From NCBI RefSeq assembly GCF_025384765.1, contig NZ_VHLL01000004.1, positions 1 to 64,000 of the forward strand: a DNA stretch of 64,000 nt, given 5' to 3'. The first letter of the stretch is position 1. Each line of letters opens with the position of its first letter. Under the pieces are notes generated by a model. It was not told where the DNA came from. It made no database searches and saw only the letters and a list, made by a program, of their open reading frames with translations. This document shows, piece by piece, positions 23,456 to 31,700 of the stretch. Position numbers and translations under genes: made by a program. The stretch comes from Methanoculleus formosensis. GTDB lineage: Archaea > Halobacteriota > Methanomicrobia > Methanomicrobiales > Methanoculleaceae.

Positions 23456-24883
23456 ATGAGTCTCCCTGTCACTCAGCTGCTCTCAATGCATGAAGGCAAA
23501 ACGCTGGAGTTCAAGCGAGACCTCTCATCTCCCAGAAACATCCTCAAAACACTGGTTGCATTTGCCAACACAGCCGGGGGACGTCTGTTTATCGGAGTGG
23601 AAGACGGTTCAAAAGAGATTCCGGGGGTTGCAAACCCGCTGGATGAGGAAGAACGGCTGTGCAGCCTTATTGCTGACAACATCGAGCCGCGGCTCGTGCC
23701 CAATGTGGAACTGATCGCTGTTGAGGACAAAACCCTGCTCCTGGCAGAGGTGTACCCCAGTGGCACCCGACCTCATTGGATAAAGAAAGAAGGCCCTGCC
23801 GATGGAGTGTATGTCCGCCTTGGTTCAACAAACAGGAAAGCCAATAAGGAACTTATTGCAGAACTGGAACGGAGCGCGGCAGGAACGGCCTTTGATGAGC
23901 TGCCCCTGCCTGAACTGACCGGAGATGCGCTGGATCTGGCAGCCGCCCGGGCGCTCTTTACAGGGCAGCGAGAGTTGAGCGAGAAGGAACTGCTCACCCT
24001 GAAACTGCTCGCACCGGTACAGGGGAGGCTTGTTCCGACCGTCGGCGGGGTGCTGCTCTTCGGAAGAGATCGCGAGGGGCATTTTCCTGATGCCTGGATA
24101 CAGTGCGGGCGTTTTGCAGGAACGACAAAGAATGTCATCTTCGACCATACTGAGATTCATGAGCACCTGCCTATCGCCGTCGAGCGCGTTATTGAGTTTA
24201 TCAAAAAGCATGCGATGAGAGGGGCGGACTTATCGGAGATCCGTCGTCGCGATGTCTGGAGCGTTCCCATGACTATTGTGCGCGAAGCAGTCATCAACGC
24301 CATAGTGCATGCTGATTATTCGCAGATCGGTGCGCCTCTGCGGGTTGCTATCTATGACGACCGGGTGGAGATAGAAAATCCGGGCATTCTACTTCCGGGC
24401 ATGACCATCGAGGATGTGAGGCAGGGCGTATCCAAAATCCGCAACCGCGTCATCGCCCGTGTGTTTCGGGAACTGGGTCTGATCGAGCAATGGGGTAGCG
24501 GGTTTCGCCGTATTCTGGATGAGGCAGAGAAGCAGAACCTGCCTGAGCCTGTGCTCGAAGAGATCGGGATGAAAGTTCGGTTTACTGTTTTTCTTGCGGA
24601 GAATATCTCACCAATTAAGCACGAAGTCGTAGAAGAGACCGAGGAACCTGTAACCGAACAAGTAAAGCGTCTTCTGATCTGTTTGAAGGAGAGGCCATCC
24701 GGGACAAAAGATGCGATGCAATGCCTGGGGCTCAGTCACCGCCCCACATTTCTGTACGATTACCTGAGGCCGGCGATTCAGGCGAGATTTGTTCAAATGA
24801 CGCAACCGGATTCACCCAAAAGCCCAACCCAGAAATACCGCCTGACTGAAAAGGGAAGGAGATGCCTGGAAAGAAGGGGCTGA
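23456..24883 (+). CDS. AlbA_2 domain, GHKL-ATPase-like transcriptional regulator
   Basis: This 475-residue protein has an N-terminal AlbA_2 domain (GKTLEFKRDLSSPRNILKTL, then FANTAGGRLFIGVEDGSKEI, residues about 10-125), a HATPase_c_4 region (TIVREAVINAIVHADYSQIG, VEIENPGILLPGMT and GLIEQWGSGFRRILDEAEKQ, about 270-390) and a C-terminal winged helix (LKERPSGTKDAMQCLGLSHR). AAGGAGGT at 23445-23452 fixes the start. A 3' fragment of a near-identical gene is at 13806-14159, so the gene has been copied within the region. Family members are considered transcription regulators or nucleic-acid ATPases. Confidence 0.88.
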   Translation: MSLPVTQLLSMHEGKTLEFKRDLSSPRNILKTLVAFANTAGGRLFIGVEDGSKEIPGVANPLDEEERLCSLIADNIEPRLVPNVELIAVEDKTLLLAEVYPSGTRPHWIKKEGPADGVYVRLGSTNRKANKELIAELERSAAGTAFDELPLPELTGDALDLAAARALFTGQRELSEKELLTLKLLAPVQGRLVPTVGGVLLFGRDREGHFPDAWIQCGRFAGTTKNVIFDHTEIHEHLPIAVERVIEFIKKHAMRGADLSEIRRRDVWSVPMTIVREAVINAIVHADYSQIGAPLRVAIYDDRVEIENPGILLPGMTIEDVRQGVSKIRNRVIARVFRELGLIEQWGSGFRRILDEAEKQNLPEPVLEEIGMKVRFTVFLAENISPIKHEVVEETEEPVTEQVKRLLICLKERPSGTKDAMQCLGLSHRPTFLYDYLRPAIQARFVQMTQPDSPKSPTQKYRLTEKGRRCLERRG

Positions 24884-25084
24884 TACGCTGGACGGGAGCG
24901 GCGGCGGACGTTCACGGTTCTGCAAGTCTCGGGCGGTAGGGCTCAAGGCTCCCTCGTAATCCCTCGCCCCGAGGCGGCCTCTCACTTTCTCCCGGGGAAG
25001 CCCCCTGCTGTCAGTGGATCTTCAACACATGCCCGTTACCTTAGAGGGGATACTCTTGGCACATCAGGCTTTCCCAAGATGCGA

Positions 25085-25304
25085 TCACCTGAAGGTGCGC
25101 CTGGACTCTTCCCCATCAATCCCGGCCTGTTTGAGGATGCCATTCAGGGTGCCTCTCTTCAATTCCCGGTGCAGAGGTACAGAAAAGACCCGCCACCCCT
25201 TCTGCACGACAACATGGGATGAGGTTTACCGTTGCGGGACAAAGCCATGTCGGGCAAGATACTTCACCAGCTCTTCCCCGGAGACAACCGGCAGTTTATG
25301 CGAC
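25085..25304 (-). pseudogene. hicA: hicA with an in-frame nonsense codon
   Basis: ATG 25304 overlaps the hicB end. It encodes SHKLPVVSGEELVKYLARHG and FVPQR, then TAA, then in the same frame TSSHVVVQKGWRVFSVPLHR and ELKRGTLNGILKQAGID, ending TGA 25085-25087. Only the single stop (CGG TAA ACC) separates the two halves of an otherwise normal HicA of about 70 residues. The residue at the stop is usually Gln (QRQTSSH), a one-base change from CAA to TAA. Confidence 0.8.
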
Positions 25305-25520
25305 ATCCGCTACGTCAATCTTCGATATTTCGTGACGTACAGTTGATGCCTGCCGACGCACCTCTTCCCACTGCACCTCAAGAACAAGTTCTATCGCTTC
25401 TTTGATGTTGGCAAGTGCTTCTTCCCGGGTCTCGCCCTGGCTGATCGCTCCCGGGATTTCAACGCACTGGACGGTGAACCCGCCCTCTTCCTGCGGCTCG
25501 AGTACTACCGTATATCTCAT
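25296..25520 (-). CDS. hicB: HicB-family antitoxin
   Basis: This 74-residue protein begins MRYTVVLEPQEEGGFTVQCV, followed by PGAISQGETREEALANIKEA and the tail KIDVADVA. It is the HicB fold of the short class. ATG 25520 fits the family; an upstream ATG at 25538 adds six residues. It overlaps hicA. The toxin carries a nonsense codon, so the antitoxin has no active partner here. Confidence 0.82.
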   Translation of the reverse strand: MRYTVVLEPQEEGGFTVQCVEIPGAISQGETREEALANIKEAIELVLEVQWEEVRRQASTVRHEISKIDVADVA

Positions 25521-25736
25521 GATCCTACCATTGGTCACGTGGATTATACAAGTTTTTTGGGTAGCGGTTCAGGCTACTCAGTGGGCGGCGATCGGGATGA
25601 ACAGTGTTTTCCGGTGTTTGATTACACGTCCCCGGGGTTTGGCCTCGTCCCCCGGAACGATCCGTATGCCGGAAAGCGACTGATTCACTCGGGCCGAATA
25701 GTTGCACGATAGAGTTAACAGTTGACCCCGGGGGGG

Positions 25737-26027
25737 TTAGAAACGCCCATACCACTTGTGCGCTCGCTCGATCGGCATCACGGCGAGAACATGAACCTCT
25801 TGTTCTGCCTCATGGATGCGATAGAATGCCGTGAAGGTATGGCTTATGTGAAGGCGATAAGTGTCCTCCCGTCCCTGAACATACAGACGTTCCTTATCGC
25901 TTCCGCCACCGGGGAACGGATCTTCTTGAAGCGTCTTCAGTTTCTCCATGACGATCCGCCGGCTCTTCGGGCGGAAACTCTGGATACTCTCAAGGACCTT
26001 GCGGTTAAGCAGTATCCGGAACGTCAA
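25737..26027 (-). CDS. RelE-family toxin
   Basis: This 96-residue protein reads TFRILLNRKVLESIQSFRPK, then LKTLQEDPFPGGGSDKERLY, DTYRLHISHTFTAFYRIHEA and ending VMPIERAHKWYGRF. The sequence LNRKVLESIQSF...YRLHISHTFTAFYRI is the RelE-fold core with a basic strand; the C-terminal His, Lys and Tyr suit an RNase. It overlaps the antitoxin by 23 nt. The gene is complete. Confidence 0.8.
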   Translation of the reverse strand: MTFRILLNRKVLESIQSFRPKSRRIVMEKLKTLQEDPFPGGGSDKERLYVQGREDTYRLHISHTFTAFYRIHEAEQEVHVLAVMPIERAHKWYGRF

Positions 26028-26208
26028 AATTCAGCTCCACAAAATCTCCCTCCGCCTCGATACGATCCATATCCTCAATGAACCGGCGCTTTTTCTCCAG
26101 TTCCACCATGTGGGAGAGGAGATCATCGAACGTCTGTCCCGGGCGCTTGAGATCGGAGATCTCCTCCCATACACCTTCTGAGACCGGTATCCGCTTGGTT
26201 GCAACCAT
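26005..26208 (-). CDS. Antitoxin of RelE-type toxin
   Basis: This 67-residue protein begins MVATKRIPVSEGVWEEISDL, then RPGQTFDDLLSHMVELEKKR and an acidic tail (EGDFVELNFDVPDTA). The strand-helix-helix start with TFDDLL is typical of small archaeal ribbon-helix-helix-like antitoxins. ATG 26208 is the likely start; one eight codons upstream is possible. The module is apparently intact. Confidence 0.75.
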   Translation of the reverse strand: MVATKRIPVSEGVWEEISDLKRPGQTFDDLLSHMVELEKKRRFIEDMDRIEAEGDFVELNFDVPDTA

Positions 26209-26261
26209 GATAATACTGTAAGTGCTGACCATATTTACAATGGTTGGTGAAGACTCTCCTG

Positions 26262-26480
26262 GCGTTCATCACGACCCTCACCTACCTCTTCCTCGCCGGA
26301 GCCGCGGTGCTCTATGCCCGCCTTCTCGCCTATGCCGTCCCGGTGCTGATGCTCTTCCCGCTCGCCTGGGAACTCATCGTCGACTTCCGGTTCGCGACGG
26401 CCTGCTGGGAGGGGTATCACTTCTGGATACCGGTGGTGCAGTACATCTGGTACATCCAGTACACGATCTTCCCGCTGTGA
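26262..26480 (+). pseudogene. Membrane-protein family, C-terminal fragment (fifth copy)
   Basis: Encodes FITTLTYLFLAGAAVLYARL, then LAYAVPVLMLFPLAWELIVD and the YIWYIQYTIFPL end. A stretch of 24 bp (VAVLARRASP region) is missing compared with the other copies. Upstream helices are absent. Downstream, 26481-26752 has no recognised gene, although the minus strand is open from 26684 (FIGAICAPALENIAWEMEVL) without a family match. Confidence 0.75.
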
Positions 26481-26752
26481 GGGGAACGGTCGTATCACAT
26501 CGCCAACGTTCAGGGAAGCCTTCCTGAAGGTCAAACCGCCTGGCCTCCACTCGCAACTGAATGGTTGGTCGCGCCCCATCCCCCACACCTGGTGGTGCTC
26601 ACGCTCCTGCCCCGGCATGAGGAGGACTTCCATCTCCCACGCAATGTTCTCAAGTGCCGGGGCACAGATCGCCCCGATAAACACACCCTCTTCAGACAGA
26701 GATATGTAGATTGAAACACCAGAAGATCGATATACCCAGAGGTGAGACGACC

Positions 26753-26950
26753 ATGACCCAGGTGAAAGAGGAGATCATCAGTGAACTGAACGACCTCCCG
26801 CCCTGGACGTATGGTGAGGTGCTCGATTTCATTCGGTACCTCAAATTCCGGCGCCGGAAGGCCGCACCGGACACCGCCCTTGCGAGCGAGCCCGCACTCC
26901 GCAAAGACTGGCTCCGGCCCGAGGAGGACGAGGCGTGGAGCGACTTATAA
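26753..26950 (+). CDS. Antitoxin of MazF-like toxin (DUF2281-like)
   Basis: This 65-residue protein begins TQVKEEIISELNDLPPWTYG and EVLDFIRYLKFRRRK, the DUF2281-type antitoxin core, and ends in an acidic Trp-containing tail (DWLRPEEDEAWSDL) that should occupy the toxin groove. A start at 26711 is also open. It overlaps the start of the MazF-like gene. Confidence 0.75.
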   Translation: MTQVKEEIISELNDLPPWTYGEVLDFIRYLKFRRRKAAPDTALASEPALRKDWLRPEEDEAWSDL

Positions 26951-27317
26951 AGGGCGATGTTGTCGTTGTACCGTTTCCTTTCTCGGATCTGTCGACGGGG
27001 AAGCGGCGACCGGCCCTTGTCGTTGCGGCACCCGGAGGAGATGATGTCATCCTCTGTCAGACGCGATGGTTCATCAGAACCTGAGCGGGAGCACCACAAG
27101 GTGCGACTTCATGAGCCAGCAGATCCGGGACCGCTACGCCGTTGGTATTACCGAACTTGACTTTACAGAGGGAACACTCCACAAGCCGAGCAATATCCGG
27201 CCAAATCGGCTCTTTACGGCCAGTTTCGACCTGATTCTTTATCGCGCCGGCCATCTCAACGACCAGACCGTCACGTCGGTTATCGATGGGATCATCGAGA
27301 TCCTGCAGGCAGAGTAA
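26935..27317 (+). pseudogene. MazF/PemK-type toxin gene split by a ~50-bp insertion
   Basis: GTG 26935 starts ERLIKGDVVVVPFPFSDLST then GKRRPALVVAAPGGDDVILC, the MazF N-terminal barrel with the usual GDVVxVPFPFSD. After CQ at about 27059 comes an out-of-family segment with a stop. From about 27111 the family sequence resumes in another frame: SQQIRDRYAVGITELDFTEG, then KPSNIRPNRLFTASFDLILY to the normal end. The extra 50 bp (about 27060-27110) is the only defect. MazF toxins cut single-stranded mRNA. Confidence 0.8.
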
Positions 27318-27498
27318 CTTCCTGCCCCAACGTCTGCCGGGATCCCGCAGTTTTTGCCTCCGCACCCCTTCACGTTCAGCCCGCGCACGGCCCGCCTTTA
27401 TCAATCCCTTCTTCCCCAGACTCATCCATGTTACGCTCCCTCTTCACCGCGACAAGATCCTTTTTCGATCCTGGCGTTTTCGAGCCCACGTTCGTTCC

Positions 27499-27689
27499 GA
27501 GGTCATCCCAAAAAGATCTCCGAACCCCCGGCATACCCTGATCGGAGCCCTTAATTCTCAGGTATCCGCCATCTGAGCCACATCCTGAGCCAGTGGAATG
27601 AAACGGCTTTCCACTGGATATGCGCCCGGGCGGGGGAGGGTCCGGGAGGGGGACACCCCCTCCCGGTAACAGCGTTTTGGGACAACTTC
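27499..27689 (+). mobile_element. MITE family copy C (191 bp)
   Basis: Same ends as copy A, with several base differences (for example CCCCCGGCATACC where A has CCTTCGGTATACC). Flanking trinucleotides differ (TCC and GGT), so there is no target duplication; a deletion or recombination may have removed it. It truncates the gene at 27690-27815. Just before it, 27318-27498 has no gene. Confidence 0.85.
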
Positions 27690-27815
27690 GGTGTTAGAGA
27701 TATCCGCGATCTCTGCCAGGGCAAACGTGAGCACGGTCGCGAACCCGTACCGGAAGGCGGAAGACCGCCCCGGAGACCGGCGACTCTGCCTGTAGAGGCA
27801 GACCGCCAGGCGCAT
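27690..27815 (-). pseudogene. Small gene downstream of pilin, truncated by the MITE
   Basis: ATG 27815 overlaps the last base of the pilin stop. It encodes RLAVCLYRQSRRSPGRSSAF and then a hydrophobic stretch (YGFATVLTFALAEIADIS) before entering the MITE. The original 3' end is lost. It would have been co-transcribed with the pilin, perhaps as a small membrane protein. Confidence 0.45.
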
Positions 27816-28216
27816 TAGAGGGTCTTATCGAGCAGTATCCACGACTTGTTATCACCAGACGTCCCGACGATAACAACCCGCGTCGCATCCGGAACGCTGG
27901 ATGTATTGGTCGCCCCCGCCCGGGCATCGAGCGTGAAGTTCGGGTTCCCCTCCCCGACCCCGCCGATCCAGCACCGGATCTCCGTGACCCGGTCCATGTT
28001 CATCCCTCCGTGCACCATGAATGTGACGTTCCCCCCGGACCGTGTCGCCGTCACCGCGACGGTCTTCGGTTCCTCCGGCATACCTATCCCGAAGACCAGC
28101 GATGCCACGATTGCCGCGAGGATGACCGCGACCGCCACCATCAGGATCGCGCTCAGCACCTCCGAGACCCCGCCCTCGGGATGCACCCACCCTCCCGGGC
28201 GGCGAACGTCCTCCAT
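27815..28216 (-). CDS. Archaeal type IV pilin
   Basis: This 133-residue protein has a hydrophilic leader ending in EGG, then VSEVLSAILMVAVAVILAAI, a class III signal helix, and a beta-rich domain ending VVIVGTSGDNKSWILLDKTL. Prepilin peptidase cleavage would be at the Gly before VSEV. It is paralogous to 9362-9793 and its 3' end matches the remnant at 10690-10760. It was followed by a small gene cut by a MITE. Confidence 0.8.
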   Translation of the reverse strand: MEDVRRPGGWVHPEGGVSEVLSAILMVAVAVILAAIVASLVFGIGMPEEPKTVAVTATRSGGNVTFMVHGGMNMDRVTEIRCWIGGVGEGNPNFTLDARAGATNTSSVPDATRVVIVGTSGDNKSWILLDKTL

Positions 28217-28494
28217 ATATTCCTCATAGCCCTGTTGGGTCGTGGGTATTGCCGCGCTTGTTCCCGGTGCGGTTTACTAACAAGCTCCTCGCTTTTCACG
28301 CGTCTCGGGAGCAGGAGGATTCCCCCGTCGGTCATCCGGTCCTTCTGCAACAGGTTCAATGAAAAATTCGCGGCCGTAATGGCCCACTGGAGAATATACT
28401 CGGCCACCGCCCTCCTCCTCCGCTGACAGGAAGCGACTTGAAAAAGACCCTTCCCGATCCCCCTCTGCCCTTACGGGCGCATAAGAGTTCCCTG

Positions 28495-28714
28495 TTTTTA
28501 TTATAAAATTTTGAGAATAAATATCCGTAAAGGTTATATATTTATACTGCTATCCACCCACTCACCGGCTACCATATGACCGGGTCTTAAATCGGATTTC
28601 GCTCTCCGCCTGTCGGACTCCCCGACGAGCACCTGCTTTAGCCAGCCAGATTGTGCTACCGAAAGGTCTGCGCCGTCGTCCTGCGGACAGGGAGCGATTG
28701 TCAAGGGGGAAAAA
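28495..28714 (+). promoter_or_regulatory. Promoter and long leader of first adhesin gene
   Basis: AT-rich promoter (TATAAAATTTTGAG, then AAGGTTATATATTTATACTG) is followed by about 150 nt of GC-rich leader. The leader shares GAGCACCTGCTTTAGCC and a downstream hairpin (GTGCTACC-GAAA-GGTCTGCGC) with 33115-33334, although the sequence between varies. AAGGGGGA sits before ATG 28715. The shared, foldable leader may carry post-transcriptional control. The 28217-28494 stretch upstream has no gene. Confidence 0.5.
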
Positions 28715-31700
28715 ATGAAAAAACTCACGTATCTGACACTGTTATGTGCAGTCGTCATCGTCGGGCTGCTGGCGCCGCCGGTTGCGGCGGCAGAGATTGC
28801 TCCGGGAGATCTGGTACCGTTTGCGGTCTTCCCCGGGTCGCAGGAGAACCCCGACGTTGACGGAGATATGGTCGTCTGGGAAGACGGCCGGAACGGAAAC
28901 AAAGAGATCTACTTCTCAAACAGTCCGGGCACCTCCGGCACCAGGATAACGAACGATCCTGCCTCACAGGAGAAGCCGTCCATCTCGGGAGACTACATCG
29001 CCTGGCAGGACTATCGAAATGGGAACTGGGATATCTACCTCTATAAGCGCTCGACAGGCGAGACAACCCAGCTCACCAATGACACGGGCAAGCAGTGGCT
29101 GCCGATCGTCCGCGGAAATTACGTTGCCTGGTATGATAGCAGCAGCGGCGATACAAACGTCGTCCTCTACGACATCGCCGCCGGCAGCAAAGACATCATC
29201 GAGTGCGACGCAAAGACGACGATCCCCGGCGGGAGCACCGAGTTCAAGCCCGCACTCTCGGAGAAGTACGTCGCCTGGATCGAAGAGATCGACGAGAGGA
29301 TCCGGTACTACTCCATCGAGGACGGCGAGATAAAAGGGCCGGTATCCACGAGCACCGCCGCTCAGTCCTGGCCCTCGCTCTACGGGAGCGTCGTAGCCTG
29401 GGAGGATAACCGGCACGCGAGCCCCGACATCTACATGACCAATCTCGACAACCCGTCCGGCGGGGAGCAGAGGATCACCTCCGACGGCTCCGACCAGGTT
29501 TCGCCGGCGCTCACCGGTCAGATCCTCGCATGGGAGGACAAGCGGGATCCGCCGAGGAGCATCTACATGTACGACCGCAACAACGGTGAAGAGATGGCTG
29601 TGCCCACCGCCGGCGGCGAACAGCTCTACCCCGCCGCCAGCGGTAACATGATCGTCTGGCAGAAAGCCCGCGGTTCCTACTCGGATCTCTACGCGTTCAT
29701 ATACGATCCCGAAGGAGAACCGGGCGAGGTCACCAGGATCGAGGTTGAACCTCCCACGGCTACGCTGGATATCGGCGATGAGGTGAAGTTCAACGCCACC
29801 TGTTACGACGAGAACAATGACGCCATGCCCGACCTGAAGGTCTCCTGGTCGTGCAGCAACGGAACCGTTGGATACATCGACTCCGGTGGCTACTTCCTCG
29901 CTTACGAAGTGGGTACGGCGACCGTCACCGCGACGGCAGGCGGCATACCCGGAACCGCGACCGTCACCGTCAACGCAGGAGAGCCCGCCGGCCCGGTCGC
30001 AACAGAGGTTGCAATCACACCGCTCACGCCCACCGTCACGGTCAACAATACGGTGGCGTTCGCGGCAACCGTCCGCGACCAGTTCGACCGTGCCATGACC
30101 GGCGTCAACGTCACCTGGGCAAGCAGCAACGAGACCATCGGCACCATCGATAATTCCACCGGCCTCTTCACCGCCCTTGCCGAAGGCACGACGACCGTCA
30201 CCGCAACCGCTGGAAGCGTCTCCGGGACCGCAACCGTCACGGTCACCGCTGAAGAACCGGTCGCGAAAAACATCACGGTCACACCGACCGCGCCCGCACT
30301 CGCGATCGACGCCACTGAGCAGTTCGAAGCAATAGTCCGCGACCAGTTCGGCAACGCCATGACCGGAATTGCGGTCAACTGGTCGTGCAGCAACACGACC
30401 GTCGGGACCATCGATAACTCCACCGGCCTCTTCACCGCCCTTGCCGCGGGCACGGCGACCGTCACCGCAACCGCTGGAAGCGTCACCGGGACCGCAACCG
30501 TCACGGTCAACGCAGAAGACCCGGTAGGGCCGGAAGAGCCGGTCCTGACAAGGATCGCGCTCACGCCGCCCGGAGCCACACTTGACATCGAGGATGTCCA
30601 GAGATTCATGGTGACGGGCTACGACCAGAACGGCAACGTTATGCCCGCCGGTGAGATCGAGTGGGCCTGCAACGACGGAGCCGTCGGGACCATCGACGGG
30701 GACGGATTCTTCACCGCTCTCACCGTGGGTACGGCGACCATCACCGCAACAGCAGGCTCCTGCTCTGCGGAGGTGACCGTCACCGTCAACGCAGAAGAGT
30801 CTGCGCTCGCGAAGATCGTCTTCTTCCCGTCCGCGGTCACCCTGTACCCCGGGGACTCCCTGCAGTTTGAGGCCGTCGGGCTCAACTGCTACGGCAACAT
30901 CGTGCCGGATGCTGCGATCGTCTGGACGAGCAGCAACGAAACCATCGGCACCATCGACGAGGGCGGCCTCTTTACCGCCATCTGTGCAGGCACGACGACC
31001 CTCACGGCGTCGGGCGACGGCGCCACCGGAACCACGACCGTCACGGTATCCTGTGACGAGCCCGTCCTCACCAGCATCGTCGTCACCCCGTCGGCGATCA
31101 CGCTCGCTAATGACGAGACCGCGACCTTCACCGCGACCGCGCTCGATCAGTTCGGCTGTGAAATGTCCGAGAACGTAATCGACTGGGAGTGCGGCGACCC
31201 GTGCGTCGGCACCATCGATCTCTGCAGCGGCGTCTTCCTCGCCGAAGACTGCGGCACGACGACCGTCACCGCAACGGCCGGTGGTATCACCGGGACTGCG
31301 GACGTAGAGGTCACCAGTTGCTCGGGGGTAGGGATATCCCCGTCGGCGATCGTCCTGGACCCCGGGGACGAGTGGCCGTTCACCGTGTATGGCCTGCAGG
31401 ACAATGCTGGCTCTACTGTGGACTGGTCGTGCAGCGACCCGGGTGTCGGTGAGATCACCGCAGACGGCTGTTTCACCGCAATCTGTGAAGGCACCGCGTC
31501 CGTCACCGCGATGATCGACGGAGTCGACGAGGTCGGGCCTGCGACGGTGATGGTCCGGTCGGTGTGCCCGGTCCCGGCGCGGATCGTGGTCAGCCCGTCC
31601 GACTTCACCATCGCCAGCGCGAACGGCCTCCAACTCACCGAGACCGTCTACGACCAGTACGGTTGCGAGATGCCGGAGGCCGTGGTGGTCTGGGAGAGCA

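Noticed and set aside
28964-31633. 889-codon open frame on the minus strand
   Set aside because: It is antisense to the first adhesin and arises from the GC-biased third codon positions. The translation (repeats of GDGRRA, Arg/Gly-rich) has no protein-like pattern.
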